64,000 nucleotides of DNA. Source: a bacterium. GTDB taxonomy: Bacteria > Cyanobacteriota > Vampirovibrionia > Obscuribacterales > Obscuribacteraceae. The DNA is taken from positions 1-64,000 of the forward strand of contig JAGOSY010000025.1 in assembly GCA_018062085.1 (NCBI GenBank). The letters run 5' to 3'. Shown one piece after another: positions 41,805 to 50,681 of the stretch (positions are counted from its first letter, which is position 1; the number at the start of each line of letters is the position of its first letter). Under the pieces are notes generated by a model. That model did no database searches. It was not told where the DNA came from and worked only from the letters and a program-made list of their open reading frames with translations. The translations under genes were made by a program, and so were the position numbers.

Positions 41805-43070
41805 TTACTTTTCTTCTCCACTTTTATTTTGGTCGGAATCTTTAGCCGGGAGTGAATCTTGCTTTTCAGGCACTAAATCGGGTGTATCTGATTTCGCTTG
41901 CTCTTTCTTTGGTTCTTCTGGAATGCTGTCTATTTTCTTCTTGGTTTTTTCTTTGGCTTCTTTGGGCTTACCGTTTTTTTGCTTGGGGTCCTTGTTCTTG
42001 CCGTTGCGCTTGTCTTTAATCTTGCCTAGTCGCTGTGCTACTGCCCCTGGTGCCAAGCCTAAGTAGGCAGCGCGGTCTAATTCCCCTCCTTCAGCAAGTT
42101 TCAAGAAGGTATCGGGTTTGTGATTAGAGTATTGGAAGGCTAGACGCGAATTGATCATTATCTTCTTGGCCTTCTTCACTAGTGCTTCATAGCGAACACC
42201 GAGGGTCTCGACTGTTATTCCCTGTCGATCTACATGAAATAATTTGTACTCGCAGGGATAAATATCAACTGGAGGGCATGAAACATACCAAATGCTGCGC
42301 TCTCTTTGAATTTTGTTGATAGGCACGTGTCCACTTATGGCCAACCTGACATCGAGGCAAGCACCGAGAATTTCTCGAGCTGATGCCCCCTGTACTAAAG
42401 TGTATTCCTCAAAGGGCGGTCCACCATCATAAGGCGGCGGCGCTAATAGAGGGTGATGACTGACGACAATGGTCAATTTCCCTTTGTTGCTATTCAAATC
42501 TTGCTTGAGCCAATTCATTTGAGCATTGCTCAACTCGCCAGTTTCGCTGTTGGCTTTGGCGGTATCTAAACCAACAAGATGTACCCCAGGAACGGGATCT
42601 GTCGACCAGTAAGAAGTACCGCCGGTTAGACCCTTGCCTTTGAAGTCCGGTCCATAGGTGATCATCCGTTCAACTGCTGGCGGTCCGCTTACGTCCCATT
42701 CCCCAAGAACGAAGTACCAAGGGCAATTGAGCACTGCCACAATGTCAATGAAAAGTTGCCAGTAAGTTTCGTCACGGCCCGGTGTCTCCACTTGATCTCC
42801 ACAAAAGATGACAAAGTCGACCTTCTGTTCGTTAATAGACTTGACTACGTCTTGCAAGAAAAGCTGACTTTCCTGTAGCAACTTTAGGCTGTCTGGCAAT
42901 CCGTGCGAAAGATGACTGTCAGAAACCACAGCAAAAGAAAAAGGGGCAAAGTCAAAGCCGGCTGCTTGCACTGGCACGAGTAAACTGCTCAGCTGACCAA
43001 AGCAGGTTAGAGCGCCGAGCCCGGTGAGAAAATGACGTCTGCTTAGTAACCTGGTAGCGTCCTCAACCAT
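41805..43070 (-). CDS. Tat-exported calcineurin-like phosphoesterase
   Basis: A 421-residue protein. The start is ATG 43070 (AGGAG eight bases upstream); it gives a twin-arginine signal SRRHFLTGLGALTCFG at residues 10-25. The metallophosphoesterase core has VSDSHLSHG, FCGDQVE, LGEWD in place of GNHD, VSHHPLL and SGHVP in place of GHxH, so some metal ligands differ from the consensus. The last 80 residues are a Lys/Glu/Pro-rich low-complexity tail. Inference: periplasmic phosphoesterase folded before export, with a changed metal site. Confidence 0.82.
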   Translation of the reverse strand: MVEDATRLLSRRHFLTGLGALTCFGQLSSLLVPVQAAGFDFAPFSFAVVSDSHLSHGLPDSLKLLQESQLFLQDVVKSINEQKVDFVIFCGDQVETPGRDETYWQLFIDIVAVLNCPWYFVLGEWDVSGPPAVERMITYGPDFKGKGLTGGTSYWSTDPVPGVHLVGLDTAKANSETGELSNAQMNWLKQDLNSNKGKLTIVVSHHPLLAPPPYDGGPPFEEYTLVQGASAREILGACLDVRLAISGHVPINKIQRERSIWYVSCPPVDIYPCEYKLFHVDRQGITVETLGVRYEALVKKAKKIMINSRLAFQYSNHKPDTFLKLAEGGELDRAAYLGLAPGAVAQRLGKIKDKRNGKNKDPKQKNGKPKEAKEKTKKKIDSIPEEPKKEQAKSDTPDLVPEKQDSLPAKDSDQNKSGEEK

Positions 43071-43174
43071 AGGTCGTGCTCCTAATAGATAGCAAGAGCA
43101 TTCACTTATCACGTATGACGCGATGCTCATTCCATCGCTTAGTTTACCTAAAATCTGGTCGTCTATTTTTCTTT

Positions 43175-43795
43175 CTATTTTTTGATCAGACCGAGAATCT
43201 CGGCACGTAAAGTTGCATCTTTCTTATACAAGCCGCGAGCATCAGTTGTAATTGTCGTGCTGCCTGGTTTCTTGATGCCACGAAGACTCATACAAGAGTG
43301 TTCGGCTTCAATCATGACGAAAACGGCCAATGGGTCGAGCCTTTCTTCTATAGCTTGGGCCACTTGAGCAGTGAGACGTTCTTGTACCTGTAGGCGCCTA
43401 GAAGCTATTTCGACCACTCTGGCAAGTTTCGACAAACCTGTTATGTGTCCATCTCTGGGCAGATAGGCCACATGCACTAGCCCGTGGAAAGGCAATAGAT
43501 GGTGCTCGCAGGTGCTATTAAAAGTGAGGTCTTTGACCAGAACAAGCCCTGCCGATTTTTCAAAAAATTCACATGTTATTTGGTCGGCAGGGTTGAGATC
43601 TGTGGCTGATGCCAGTTCGGCCATCATCCTGGCAACTCGATTTGGCGTTTGCTGCAGCCCTTCGCGATCTAAATCTTCACCGATGGCACGCAAGATCATC
43701 TTGACGCCTTGTTCTAGCAATTCTAGATTGACTTGCGACGGCACTCTGGTAGGTATTGGCTGAAAGTTTCCTTTACAAATGGCTTCAGAATTCAT
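43175..43795 (-). CDS. folE: GTP cyclohydrolase I
   Basis: Makes dihydroneopterin triphosphate from GTP, first step of folate and biopterin synthesis. Seen: the zinc motif CEHHLLPFHG, HITGLSKLARVVE, RLQVQERLTAQVA, IEAEHSCMSLRG, with the zinc Cys and His residues and catalytic His present. The length of 206 residues is typical. Transcribed away from fabZ. Confidence 0.96.
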   Translation of the reverse strand: MNSEAICKGNFQPIPTRVPSQVNLELLEQGVKMILRAIGEDLDREGLQQTPNRVARMMAELASATDLNPADQITCEFFEKSAGLVLVKDLTFNSTCEHHLLPFHGLVHVAYLPRDGHITGLSKLARVVEIASRRLQVQERLTAQVAQAIEERLDPLAVFVMIEAEHSCMSLRGIKKPGSTTITTDARGLYKKDATLRAEILGLIKK

Positions 43796-43880
43796 GGATT
43801 ACTCAAGGATAAAAAGGACAAAATCATCGTGTATAGCTAAATGAAGTGCAATTTAAGGCTCCAGAGCGCTGACACTTCTT

Positions 43881-43908
43881 TTGACAACCGTTGATTGCCT
43901 AGTATATC
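43881..43908 (+). promoter_or_regulatory. promoter of fabZ-lpxA
   Basis: TTGACA (43881-43886), a 16-base spacer and TATATC (43903-43908); a second -10-like TATACT follows at 43912-43917. The transcript would begin near 43915-43925 with a leader of about 40 bases. Confidence 0.7.
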
Positions 43909-43958
43909 GCTTATACTCTAAATCTTTCAATTTTCAGCGATTTCATGAAGGAGAGCCG

Positions 43959-44408
43959 ATGACCGCCGCAACCGTGATGCAACTAGATATCCGTCAAATT
44001 AGAGAGTTGATTCCCCATCGCTATCCTTTCCTATTAATAGATCGTGTAACTGAAGTTGAACCAGGCGTGCGCGCCAAGGGTTTTAAGAATCTGACTGTCA
44101 ACGAGGAGTTCTTTCAAGGTCACTTCCCAGACAGACCAATTATGCCTGGCGTTTTGATGGTCGAAGCCCTTGCCCAATTAGGCTGTCTCACCATGCTCTT
44201 GAAGCCTGAGATGAAAGGTAATCTTGGTGTCTTTACTGGTATTGACGGAGTAAAATTCCGCACAATGGTGGTACCAGGTGACAAATTAGAGCTTGAAGTC
44301 GAGCTTCTCAAGATGAAAGGGCCAGTAGGCAAAATGAGAGGAATTGCTCGTGTTGGCGACAAAATTGCCTGTGAAGGCGAAATTGGTTTCGCTATGGTCA
44401 AGCCGTAA
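43959..44408 (+). CDS. fabZ: 3-hydroxyacyl-ACP dehydratase FabZ
   Basis: Dehydrates 3-hydroxyacyl-ACP in fatty acid elongation. Seen: IPHRYPFLLIDRV, GHFPDRPIMPGVLMVEALAQ with catalytic H55 and E69, and the hot-dog fold length of 149 residues. The start is ATG 43959 with AAGGAG upstream; an earlier in-frame TTG is itself the -35 box. Known: fabZ next to lpxA is a classic arrangement, since both compete for 3-hydroxyacyl-ACP. lpxC is not adjacent here. Confidence 0.95.
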   Translation: MTAATVMQLDIRQIRELIPHRYPFLLIDRVTEVEPGVRAKGFKNLTVNEEFFQGHFPDRPIMPGVLMVEALAQLGCLTMLLKPEMKGNLGVFTGIDGVKFRTMVVPGDKLELEVELLKMKGPVGKMRGIARVGDKIACEGEIGFAMVKP

Positions 44409-44447
44409 TTTTGTTTATATTTTTGCTTATATATAGGTAGGGAAACA

Positions 44448-45263
44448 ATGTCTATTCATCCCACTGCCATTATCGGCGATGGCGCAAAAATCGACGATAC
44501 GGTTGATATTGCACCATATGCGGTTATTGGGCCAAATGTGGTAATTAAGGCAGGCACCAAAATTGGTGCTCATGCCATCATTGACGGTCACACCACTATT
44601 GGTGAGAACTGCAATATCTTCCCTGGTGCATCAATAGGCCTGCAGCCACAAGACTTGAGCTATAAAGATGAGCCAACTGGTGTGATTATGGGCGACCGCG
44701 TCACTGTGCGCGAGTACGCCACAATCCATAGAGGAACGGCCGATCGTTTTACCAGGGTTGGTGATGATTGCTTCCTTATGAACTATTCGCACATTGCTCA
44801 TGATTGTCAGATTGGAAATGGTGCAATTTTCGCCAATGGTGCCACTCTTGCTGGTCACGTTGTAGTTGGTGAGCGCGTGGTCATAGCCGGCTCAGTGGTA
44901 GTGCACCAGTTTGTTCGCATTGGTCGCTACGCCATGATTTCTGGCGCCACTGGCACGCGCATGGATATTCCGCCTTTCACAATGTGCGACAAGCGACCGC
45001 TGGCAGTTACCGGTCTAAATCTAGTCGGTCTAAGAAGAGGAAAAGTTGGCCCAGAAATACGCAATACCATCAAGCAGGCCTACAAGTTGATATATCGCTC
45101 AGGTCTAAATACCACTCAAGCATTGGCTAAGATTGAAGAAGAAATCGCACAGTCTCCTGAAATCAAGGAGATAGTTGAATTCTTCCGTACCACTAAGCGT
45201 GGTGTGATTCGCGGTGCCTTTACTGCCGATGGTGGCATCGCTTCGTCAGTAGATGATGAGTAA
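44448..45263 (+). CDS. lpxA: UDP-N-acetylglucosamine acyltransferase
   Basis: First step of lipid A synthesis: moves 3-hydroxyacyl from ACP to UDP-GlcNAc. Seen: left-handed beta-helix hexapeptides from residue 2 to about 185, IGLQPQDL, REYATIHRGT, the catalytic His of HIAHDC (H118), and the C-terminal helical domain (NTIKQAYKLIYRSG). The length of 271 residues is standard. Its presence implies an outer membrane with lipid A or a derivative. It lies 39 bases after fabZ. Confidence 0.96.
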   Translation: MSIHPTAIIGDGAKIDDTVDIAPYAVIGPNVVIKAGTKIGAHAIIDGHTTIGENCNIFPGASIGLQPQDLSYKDEPTGVIMGDRVTVREYATIHRGTADRFTRVGDDCFLMNYSHIAHDCQIGNGAIFANGATLAGHVVVGERVVIAGSVVVHQFVRIGRYAMISGATGTRMDIPPFTMCDKRPLAVTGLNLVGLRRGKVGPEIRNTIKQAYKLIYRSGLNTTQALAKIEEEIAQSPEIKEIVEFFRTTKRGVIRGAFTADGGIASSVDDE

Positions 45264-45280
45264 ATGAATGAAGGCGCCCC

Positions 45281-46645
45281 GTGACTGAAAAATTGACTGA
45301 AACGGTCACCAAAGAATCTAAATCTGGATACCGAAGTCTATTCGCCAATAGGCAATTCATGAGCCTATGGATTGCCCAAGTCTTCTCGCAATTTGCCGAT
45401 CGTGTTGTCTTTGTCTTATTTGTTGCCGTACTCACAGCAAACGAGCACGCTACTATTGGTGGCAAGCATTTCGAGTCGGCCCAGCTCACTAGTCTTCTTT
45501 ATGTCGCTTTTACTATACCTGCTGTATTGCTCAGCCCCATGGCAGGAGTCTATGTCGACCGCTGGTCAAATAAAGCAGTTTTGGTGCTTTCAAATCTTTT
45601 TCGTGCCGCCTGCATTTGCCTAGTGGCAACGCCCTACGCCAAAGCCTCACCTGTAGCTGCTTTCTCGTTGGCATTTGTCGTGTCAATCGGTTCGCAGTTT
45701 TTTGCCCCAGCTGAGGCTTCTTCGATACCACGGCTGGTGAAGAGAGATGAGCTGTTTCAAGCCAATTCTCTATTTTTCACCACGATGATGATTGCTCTTG
45801 GTTTTGGCTTTGCTATTGGTGAGCCAATTCTTGCTCACACCGGTATCGGCAAGGCACCATTTGCCGTAGCCGGTGCCTTTATATTGGCTGCGATTTTTTG
45901 CTGCCAAATAACAGACAACAAACCGGCTGCTAAATCTAACGAAGTTTGGTGGGAAGAGCTGCGTTTCGGTATCGCCTACATTGCCAACAACAAGATGGTC
46001 TTTCGGGCAATCGTAAAGCTCACCTTCTTGTTTTCGACGATTATTGCTCTTACCCCGATTTCGGTCGGCCTGACCGAGCAACTGCTTAACCTTCAGGCTG
46101 TGCAATTTGGCTATGTCATTGCTGCCGCTGGTATTGGTATGGGCATTGGTAACTTCGTGGTGGGCCATTACTTCTCTAAGGTCTCGGCCGCACTTCTGGC
46201 CTACAAGGGCTTTATATTGCTTGGGCTTTTTCTCACCTTGTTAGGCTCCCTCGGCTTTCTACAAGATTCAGTCTTTCCTTCGATAGGAATGTCTTCAGTC
46301 AATTTCCATGGCTCCTTAATAGCCGTTCCCCTCCTCATTGTCGCTCTGGTCGGCGCCTCTTGCGCTTTTATTGCCGTGCCCACCCAATCTCTGCTGCAGG
46401 CCTCTGTGCCTGAAGAGCTTAGAGGCAAGGTCTTTGCCGCCCAAAACACCGCTATGTCGGCAGCCTCGACCATTCCAGCCGTCTTGATTGGCGTTTCTGC
46501 CGACAAATTGCCTGGGGGTGTTTTCACGACCCTTCTAATAATTGGTTTGCCGACCCTCTTGGTTGGATTGCATCATCACAGTCAAACCAGTAAAGAAATG
46601 GCTTCGGGTGCAAAGCTTGATGAAGCTGGCAATACTCTAGAGTAA
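45281..46645 (+). CDS. MFS transporter
   Basis: A 454-residue protein with about 11-12 membrane helices. NRQFMSLWIAQVFSQFADRV, PMAGVYVDRWSNKAVLVLSN and the central loop are typical of the MFS_3/enterobactin-exporter (EntS-like) branch, mainly efflux. Substrate unknown. It starts at GTG 45281, 17 bases after lpxA with an AAGG upstream, so it may be read through from fabZ-lpxA. Confidence 0.82.
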   Translation: MTEKLTETVTKESKSGYRSLFANRQFMSLWIAQVFSQFADRVVFVLFVAVLTANEHATIGGKHFESAQLTSLLYVAFTIPAVLLSPMAGVYVDRWSNKAVLVLSNLFRAACICLVATPYAKASPVAAFSLAFVVSIGSQFFAPAEASSIPRLVKRDELFQANSLFFTTMMIALGFGFAIGEPILAHTGIGKAPFAVAGAFILAAIFCCQITDNKPAAKSNEVWWEELRFGIAYIANNKMVFRAIVKLTFLFSTIIALTPISVGLTEQLLNLQAVQFGYVIAAAGIGMGIGNFVVGHYFSKVSAALLAYKGFILLGLFLTLLGSLGFLQDSVFPSIGMSSVNFHGSLIAVPLLIVALVGASCAFIAVPTQSLLQASVPEELRGKVFAAQNTAMSAASTIPAVLIGVSADKLPGGVFTTLLIIGLPTLLVGLHHHSQTSKEMASGAKLDEAGNTLE

Positions 46646-46798
46646 AGATGCAAAGTGTAGCCAGGCTGGCCTTGACGACCTTTCTTGGGGTTTTAGGCTG
46701 TCAGGCTAATCTAAACATTTGATTAGGTGAGCGGTGGCTGGTTGCCATGTGGCTGCATTCTTATAGAATGTTAGTTACAACCGTTATCAGTAGGAAGC

Positions 46799-48133
46799 AT
46801 GCGTAACCGAATAGTTTTAGTTTTGCTTGTTGTCGGAGTCTGGATGGCCCTAAAGGCTATTGACAAGTTCTTTACAGGTCCAGAGGTGCTCTTCATCTTA
46901 TGTGGAGTCCTGAGCATGATGATTGCTCACACAATCTGGCTATTTTCCGCGCAGCAAAGGCATCACAAGAAAGTATTAGCTCGCCGTTCACTTGGGCTGA
47001 CAAGTCCAGAAGCCGCCAAAGTCTGGCATCCATATGTTGACGTCGTTATTTCTGCCAAAAACGAGTCAAGAGTAATTGAGACCACCGTACGTAATCTCTT
47101 TCAAATCAACTATGACGCCTACTCTGTTTGGGTTATAGATGATTGCTCTACCGACAAAATGCCTGAAATTCTCAAGAATCTCCAGGTCGAATTCCCCCGC
47201 CTTCAGGTGCTAAATCGGGTTCCTGGCTCTTGTCCCGGTAAGTCAGCTGCTCTTAATGAATTTCTGCCTCTTTGCAAAGGCGAAGTTATTGCCGTCTTTG
47301 ACGCAGATGCTAACGTCGATCCCGAATTTCTCAATATCATTCTGCCCTCACTTGAACCAGCCAATGTTGGCGCCGTTCAAGCTCAGAAGAAAATGTATGA
47401 GAATCAAAAAGGCCTTTTAGTCGAATGTCAGGCTTCTGAATATGCTGTTGATACTTATTTTCAAGTGTCGCGTGACCTTATCGGCGGTGCCGTCGAATTG
47501 CGCGGTGATGGTCAATTGGTTAAGCGCCAGGCGCTTATTGACGTAGGCGGCTGGAATAACAAAGCGATTACAGATGATCTCGATCTCAGTATGAGACTGC
47601 TAGTTAGCAATTGGGATATCACTTTCTGCCCAGAAGCTATTGTTTGGGAAGAGGCAGTCACGACCTTCAAGGCTCTTATCCGCCAACGCAGGCGTTGGGC
47701 CGAAGGCAGCATACGTCGTTATCTCGATTATATTTTCCCGTTGAATTCCCCTACCCGGCTATCGCTGGTTGAACGCTTAGATACACTCGTCTTCACTGTC
47801 TATTTTGTCGTTCCAGCTTTGATGACTTTAGAGATTGCTTCCGAAATCGTGCATATTGCCACTGGCGTGCCTACATATGGCAAGTTCTTAGCACTGATAG
47901 TGATGGCAATATTTGGCATTAGTCAGGTCAACTTTTTGATTGCCATGAGAATCTATCGCGCACCAATGTCTTTCATGAAAGCACTAGGACGAAGTTTTTA
48001 CGTTACAGCCTATGTCTATGGTCATTGGGTGCCCGTGATCGTCGTTTCTTTCTGCCAGATACTATTTGGTAAGCAAGTATCAACCTGGCACCGCACTGAG
48101 CATGCTGGCGTTGCGCCAGTGACAAAAGCCTAA
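46799..48133 (+). CDS. family 2 glycosyltransferase, processive membrane type
   Basis: A 444-residue protein: two N-terminal membrane helices (1-50), a GT2 catalytic domain with VVISAKNES, VWVIDDCS, the DAD metal motif (FDADANVD), acceptor-site TDDLD, and QRRRWAEG, then three to four C-terminal membrane helices. This is the layout of cellulose/hyaluronan/poly-GlcNAc synthase-like enzymes that polymerise and export a sugar chain. The sugar cannot be told. AGGA precedes ATG 46799; a terminator follows, so it stands alone. Confidence 0.9.
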   Translation: MRNRIVLVLLVVGVWMALKAIDKFFTGPEVLFILCGVLSMMIAHTIWLFSAQQRHHKKVLARRSLGLTSPEAAKVWHPYVDVVISAKNESRVIETTVRNLFQINYDAYSVWVIDDCSTDKMPEILKNLQVEFPRLQVLNRVPGSCPGKSAALNEFLPLCKGEVIAVFDADANVDPEFLNIILPSLEPANVGAVQAQKKMYENQKGLLVECQASEYAVDTYFQVSRDLIGGAVELRGDGQLVKRQALIDVGGWNNKAITDDLDLSMRLLVSNWDITFCPEAIVWEEAVTTFKALIRQRRRWAEGSIRRYLDYIFPLNSPTRLSLVERLDTLVFTVYFVVPALMTLEIASEIVHIATGVPTYGKFLALIVMAIFGISQVNFLIAMRIYRAPMSFMKALGRSFYVTAYVYGHWVPVIVVSFCQILFGKQVSTWHRTEHAGVAPVTKA

Positions 48134-48152
48134 ATTAACTGGAAAAATTTTG

Positions 48153-48188
48153 GACGGGAGCAATATTTTTTTGTTCCCGTCTTTTTTT
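48153..48188 (+). terminator. rho-independent terminator of the glycosyltransferase gene
   Basis: GACGGGAGCAA (48153-48163) pairs with TTGTTCCCGTC (48171-48181) with one G-T pair, followed by seven T. Confidence 0.93.
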
Positions 48189-48535
48189 ATCGTGGATTTG
48201 CCGCTTGGCATCATATTTAGTACCATCTTGATTTCTAAAGCTCTCGAGACCCAGTAATATTCTTATATTCAGGGTGTGTCAACACTGCTTTGATTGTATA
48301 TACCACTTGAAAAGTGATGCTATTCCAACAAACTTTTTACAACTCATTTCAAAGCCCGAGACCAGGTATATTACTGCGATACGCTTAACGCCGTTGAAAT
48401 AAGCCAGTCATTAAATATGGACCTCGCGGAATAATTGAGTAAAATGGAGCTTGTCTCGGGCCGTTGGTCCAGGATTGGTCGAATCATTCGAAAAATGATT
48501 TCCTAAATTACGATTGCTAAGAGTTGGAGATTTGC
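48189..48535. other. 347-base leader region of the glycine-rich cluster
   Basis: No gene. It holds a hairpin AATCATT/AATGATT (48482-48488, 48494-48500) 36 bases before the first gene of the cluster, and a possible promoter TTGAAA (about 48394) with TATGGA 16 bases on. The long leader and hairpin could carry post-transcriptional control. Confidence 0.35.
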
Positions 48536-48925
48536 ATGCTTAAAAAGATAGCGTCCTCTTTCATACTAGCCTCAGCTTTGGTTGGCACAATGGTCGCTCC
48601 GTCGTATGCCGATGACGACACATTCAAGAACATTTGTCTGTTCCCTGTCAAAGTGGTTGGTTCAGGTGTTGGAGCTGTAGTAGGCGTTCCCCTAGGTGCC
48701 GTCAAAGACGGAACTAAGGGAGCTATTAAATCCACTACTTGGGTTGCCGGTAAGCTTGGTAACGAAGATGGTGGATACCAGAAGTGGACAGGAGCCATCG
48801 TTGGCGCTCCGTTCGGTATCGTTGGCGGTGCAGCCTATGGTTGCTTCGATGGCGGTTGGCACGGTATGAAAACTGGCTTCGAAAAGCCATTCACCAAAGA
48901 AGCTTTCACTTTCAAAGAGGACTAA
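48536..48925 (+). CDS. small secreted glycine-zipper protein, cluster member 1
   Basis: A 129-residue protein with a signal peptide (LASALVGTMVAPSYA). The mature part has two glycine-rich amphipathic stretches, GSGVGAVVGVPLGAVKDG and GAPFGIVGGAAYG, then GWHGMKTGFEKPF near the end. The start is ATG 48536, GGAGA upstream. It is the first of four tandem paralogs. Glycine-zipper helices pack in membranes or form oligomers; the function of this family is unknown. An mRNA hairpin at 49000-49026 follows. Confidence 0.75.
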   Translation: MLKKIASSFILASALVGTMVAPSYADDDTFKNICLFPVKVVGSGVGAVVGVPLGAVKDGTKGAIKSTTWVAGKLGNEDGGYQKWTGAIVGAPFGIVGGAAYGCFDGGWHGMKTGFEKPFTKEAFTFKED

Positions 48926-48999
48926 CTTGTTGAGCAATCAACATTAGGTTCGATGAAACAGTGAACTTGTGTTCGAAAAATGTCGGGCAGAAAGAATGA

Positions 49000-49026
49000 G
49001 AGGGTGGCTCTCTTAGAGTCACCCTC
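49000..49026 (+). other. intergenic hairpin in the glycine-rich cluster
   Basis: GAGGGTGGCTC (49000-49010) pairs with GAGTCACCCTC (49016-49026), loop TCTTA, one G-T pair. No T run follows, so it is more likely an mRNA stability or processing element between genes 1 and 2 than a terminator. Confidence 0.55.
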
Positions 49027-49076
49027 AAAATCTAACTCAAAATCTAAAATGATGTAGACCGGGTGGTAAGGAAGAT

Positions 49077-49457
49077 ATGAAAAACAAAGCTTTAGCCTTA
49101 ATAGCTGCAGGCGCTATCAGTATTGGTGTGGCAATGCCTTCGATGGCCGGAGACGGTCCTCTTAGCAGCATGGCTTCTCTAGCTGGCGCTACAACAGCAG
49201 TAATTGTTGATACTCCACAAGGTATCGTCGTCAATTCACTTTGGCGTACACCTCACACATTGCAGCGTCAACTCGCCAAGCATTTTGGTGATGAGAAGGG
49301 TCTCGGACAAAACCTCGCAGCATTCGCACTCGGATGGCCTGTTGGTATGGTTTGGGGCGTTCCTTATGGCGCAATCGTCGGTGCTAAGCATGGAATGACT
49401 AGTGGCTGGGAAAAACCATTTAGTACTGATTCCTACATTGTCACTGAAGAAAAATAG
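49077..49457 (+). CDS. small secreted glycine-zipper protein, cluster member 2
   Basis: A 126-residue paralog with a signal peptide ending AMPSMAG. It shares the block HFGDEKGLGQNLAAF with member 3 (KFGDEHGTGQRLAAV), then GWPVGMVWGVPYGAIVGAKHG and GWEKPF. GGTGG-type ribosome binding site upstream of ATG 49077. A stem CCCGGCA/TGCCGGG (49474-49480, 49495-49501) lies between it and member 3. Function unknown. Confidence 0.75.
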   Translation: MKNKALALIAAGAISIGVAMPSMAGDGPLSSMASLAGATTAVIVDTPQGIVVNSLWRTPHTLQRQLAKHFGDEKGLGQNLAAFALGWPVGMVWGVPYGAIVGAKHGMTSGWEKPFSTDSYIVTEEK

Positions 49458-49529
49458 TAAGTAGTAATTGCTGCCCGGCACCCTAGCCAAGTGATGCCGG
49501 GTGGCTCTGAATTAGAAACGGTGGATAAG

Positions 49530-49934
49530 ATGACAAACAAAATACTAGGTCAAGTTCTTATGTCGGCCGCTCTCATGGTCTCCGCTGTCGCTCCTGCGAT
49601 GGCTCTAGATTATGAAGCGAAGCCGGTTCAGTGGGTTCTACAAGCTCCTATTCGTACCGTTGGAGCAGCAAGCGGTGCCTTGTTCACCGGTCTTGTAACC
49701 GGTCCTATCGCTGGTGGTTTCCACGGCGGTATCAAAGGTATCAATCACGTAGCTGAGAAATTCGGCGATGAGCATGGTACTGGACAACGTCTAGCTGCCG
49801 TTCCAATCGGTGGATCCGTCGGTATGGTAGCTGGTGGTGTCTATGGTGGCTACCACGGCATGGGACATGGCTGGAAGAAAGGTTGGGAACATCCATTCAG
49901 CCGCTGGTCTTTCATCACCATGGAAGAGAAATAA
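49530..49934 (+). CDS. small secreted glycine-zipper protein, cluster member 3
   Basis: A 134-residue paralog. The start is ATG 49530 with GGTGG five bases upstream; an earlier in-frame ATG at 49491 falls inside the intergenic hairpin. Signal peptide ends APAMAL. Two glycine-rich stretches (GAASGALFTGLVTG and GGSVGMVAGGVYGGYHG) and GWEHPFSRW near the end align with members 1 and 2. Function unknown. Confidence 0.75.
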   Translation: MTNKILGQVLMSAALMVSAVAPAMALDYEAKPVQWVLQAPIRTVGAASGALFTGLVTGPIAGGFHGGIKGINHVAEKFGDEHGTGQRLAAVPIGGSVGMVAGGVYGGYHGMGHGWKKGWEHPFSRWSFITMEEK

Positions 49935-49981
49935 TTCTATTTGACTGAGGGATGTACTCCCAGTAGAAAAGGTTGAGGATA

Positions 49982-50431
49982 ATGCAAAAGAAAATTCTTA
50001 CGTCTTTGCTAGCAGCTCTAGGACTCGCAATGAGTCTTTCAGCTCCTAGTATGGCTTACCCAGAGCGTCCAGAATCGGCTCGGGTAATCTATGAAATGTG
50101 GTACTTCCCATGCAGACTGGTCTCTATGGCCGTCACGACTGCTTGGGATGTTCCAACCGCTGCTTTCTCAGATGGCATCAAAGGTGCTATCGGTGGAACC
50201 AAAATGGTTGCCCGAAATCTGGGTAAAGAAGATGGCGTTTATGAAATGGTTGCCGGTGCTATGACCGGTGGACCAGTTGGCCTAGTTGGTGGTAGCGCTT
50301 ATGGCGTTCTCCACGGCGCTGGTTACGGAATTAAGCATGGCTTCATCGGATATCCGAGCCCCCACAGCGGCAGCCACAGCATGATATTCCAGGGTAAAGG
50401 TTTCGTTGTTCCTTACGACGATAACTACTAA
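49982..50431 (+). CDS. small secreted glycine-zipper protein, cluster member 4
   Basis: A 149-residue paralog, start ATG 49982 with AAAGG upstream. Signal peptide ends APSMAY. It shares AFSDGIKGAIGGTKMVARNLGKED with member 1 (AVKDGTKGAIKSTTWVAGKLGNED), then GGPVGLVGGSAYGVLHG. Its tail differs: the GWEKPF block is replaced by a Ser/His/Tyr-rich end. It is closer to member 1, while 2 and 3 form the other pair. A strong hairpin terminator follows. Confidence 0.75.
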   Translation: MQKKILTSLLAALGLAMSLSAPSMAYPERPESARVIYEMWYFPCRLVSMAVTTAWDVPTAAFSDGIKGAIGGTKMVARNLGKEDGVYEMVAGAMTGGPVGLVGGSAYGVLHGAGYGIKHGFIGYPSPHSGSHSMIFQGKGFVVPYDDNY

Positions 50432-50498
50432 CTGATTGTCATCCTCGTTTCTAGTGTCTTTGTAATTAGGCGCTGACCTGGAAATACTTGGCTTAGAG

Positions 50499-50532
50499 AA
50501 CAGACACCTGCCAGAGATGGCGGGTGTCTGTT
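50499..50532 (+). terminator. terminator of the glycine-rich cluster
   Basis: AACAGACACCTGCCA (50499-50513) pairs with TGGCGGGTGTCTGTT (50518-50532) over 15 positions with one T-G pair and loop GAGA; a short T stretch follows. Confidence 0.85.
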
Positions 50533-50681
50533 TGCTTATAGAGATGCAAATTCTCTAATATTTATCCTACTGTGAAATCAATTTCTATCATCGGCCTGTT
50601 AGAGGCAAGCTCTTGATAGACTAATAAGAAGATATAGTTTCTGGCGAAGCACACAGCTTTTTTAGCAGTTTAGGGCGTAAC

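Noticed and set aside
41791..42066. A 91-codon plus-strand frame with many Phe, Leu and Ser.
   Set aside because: It mirrors the Lys/Glu-rich tail of the phosphoesterase on the minus strand.
43881..43958. A longer start (TTG 43881) for fabZ.
   Set aside because: The TTG is part of the TTGACA -35 box, and ATG 43959 has AAGGAG upstream.
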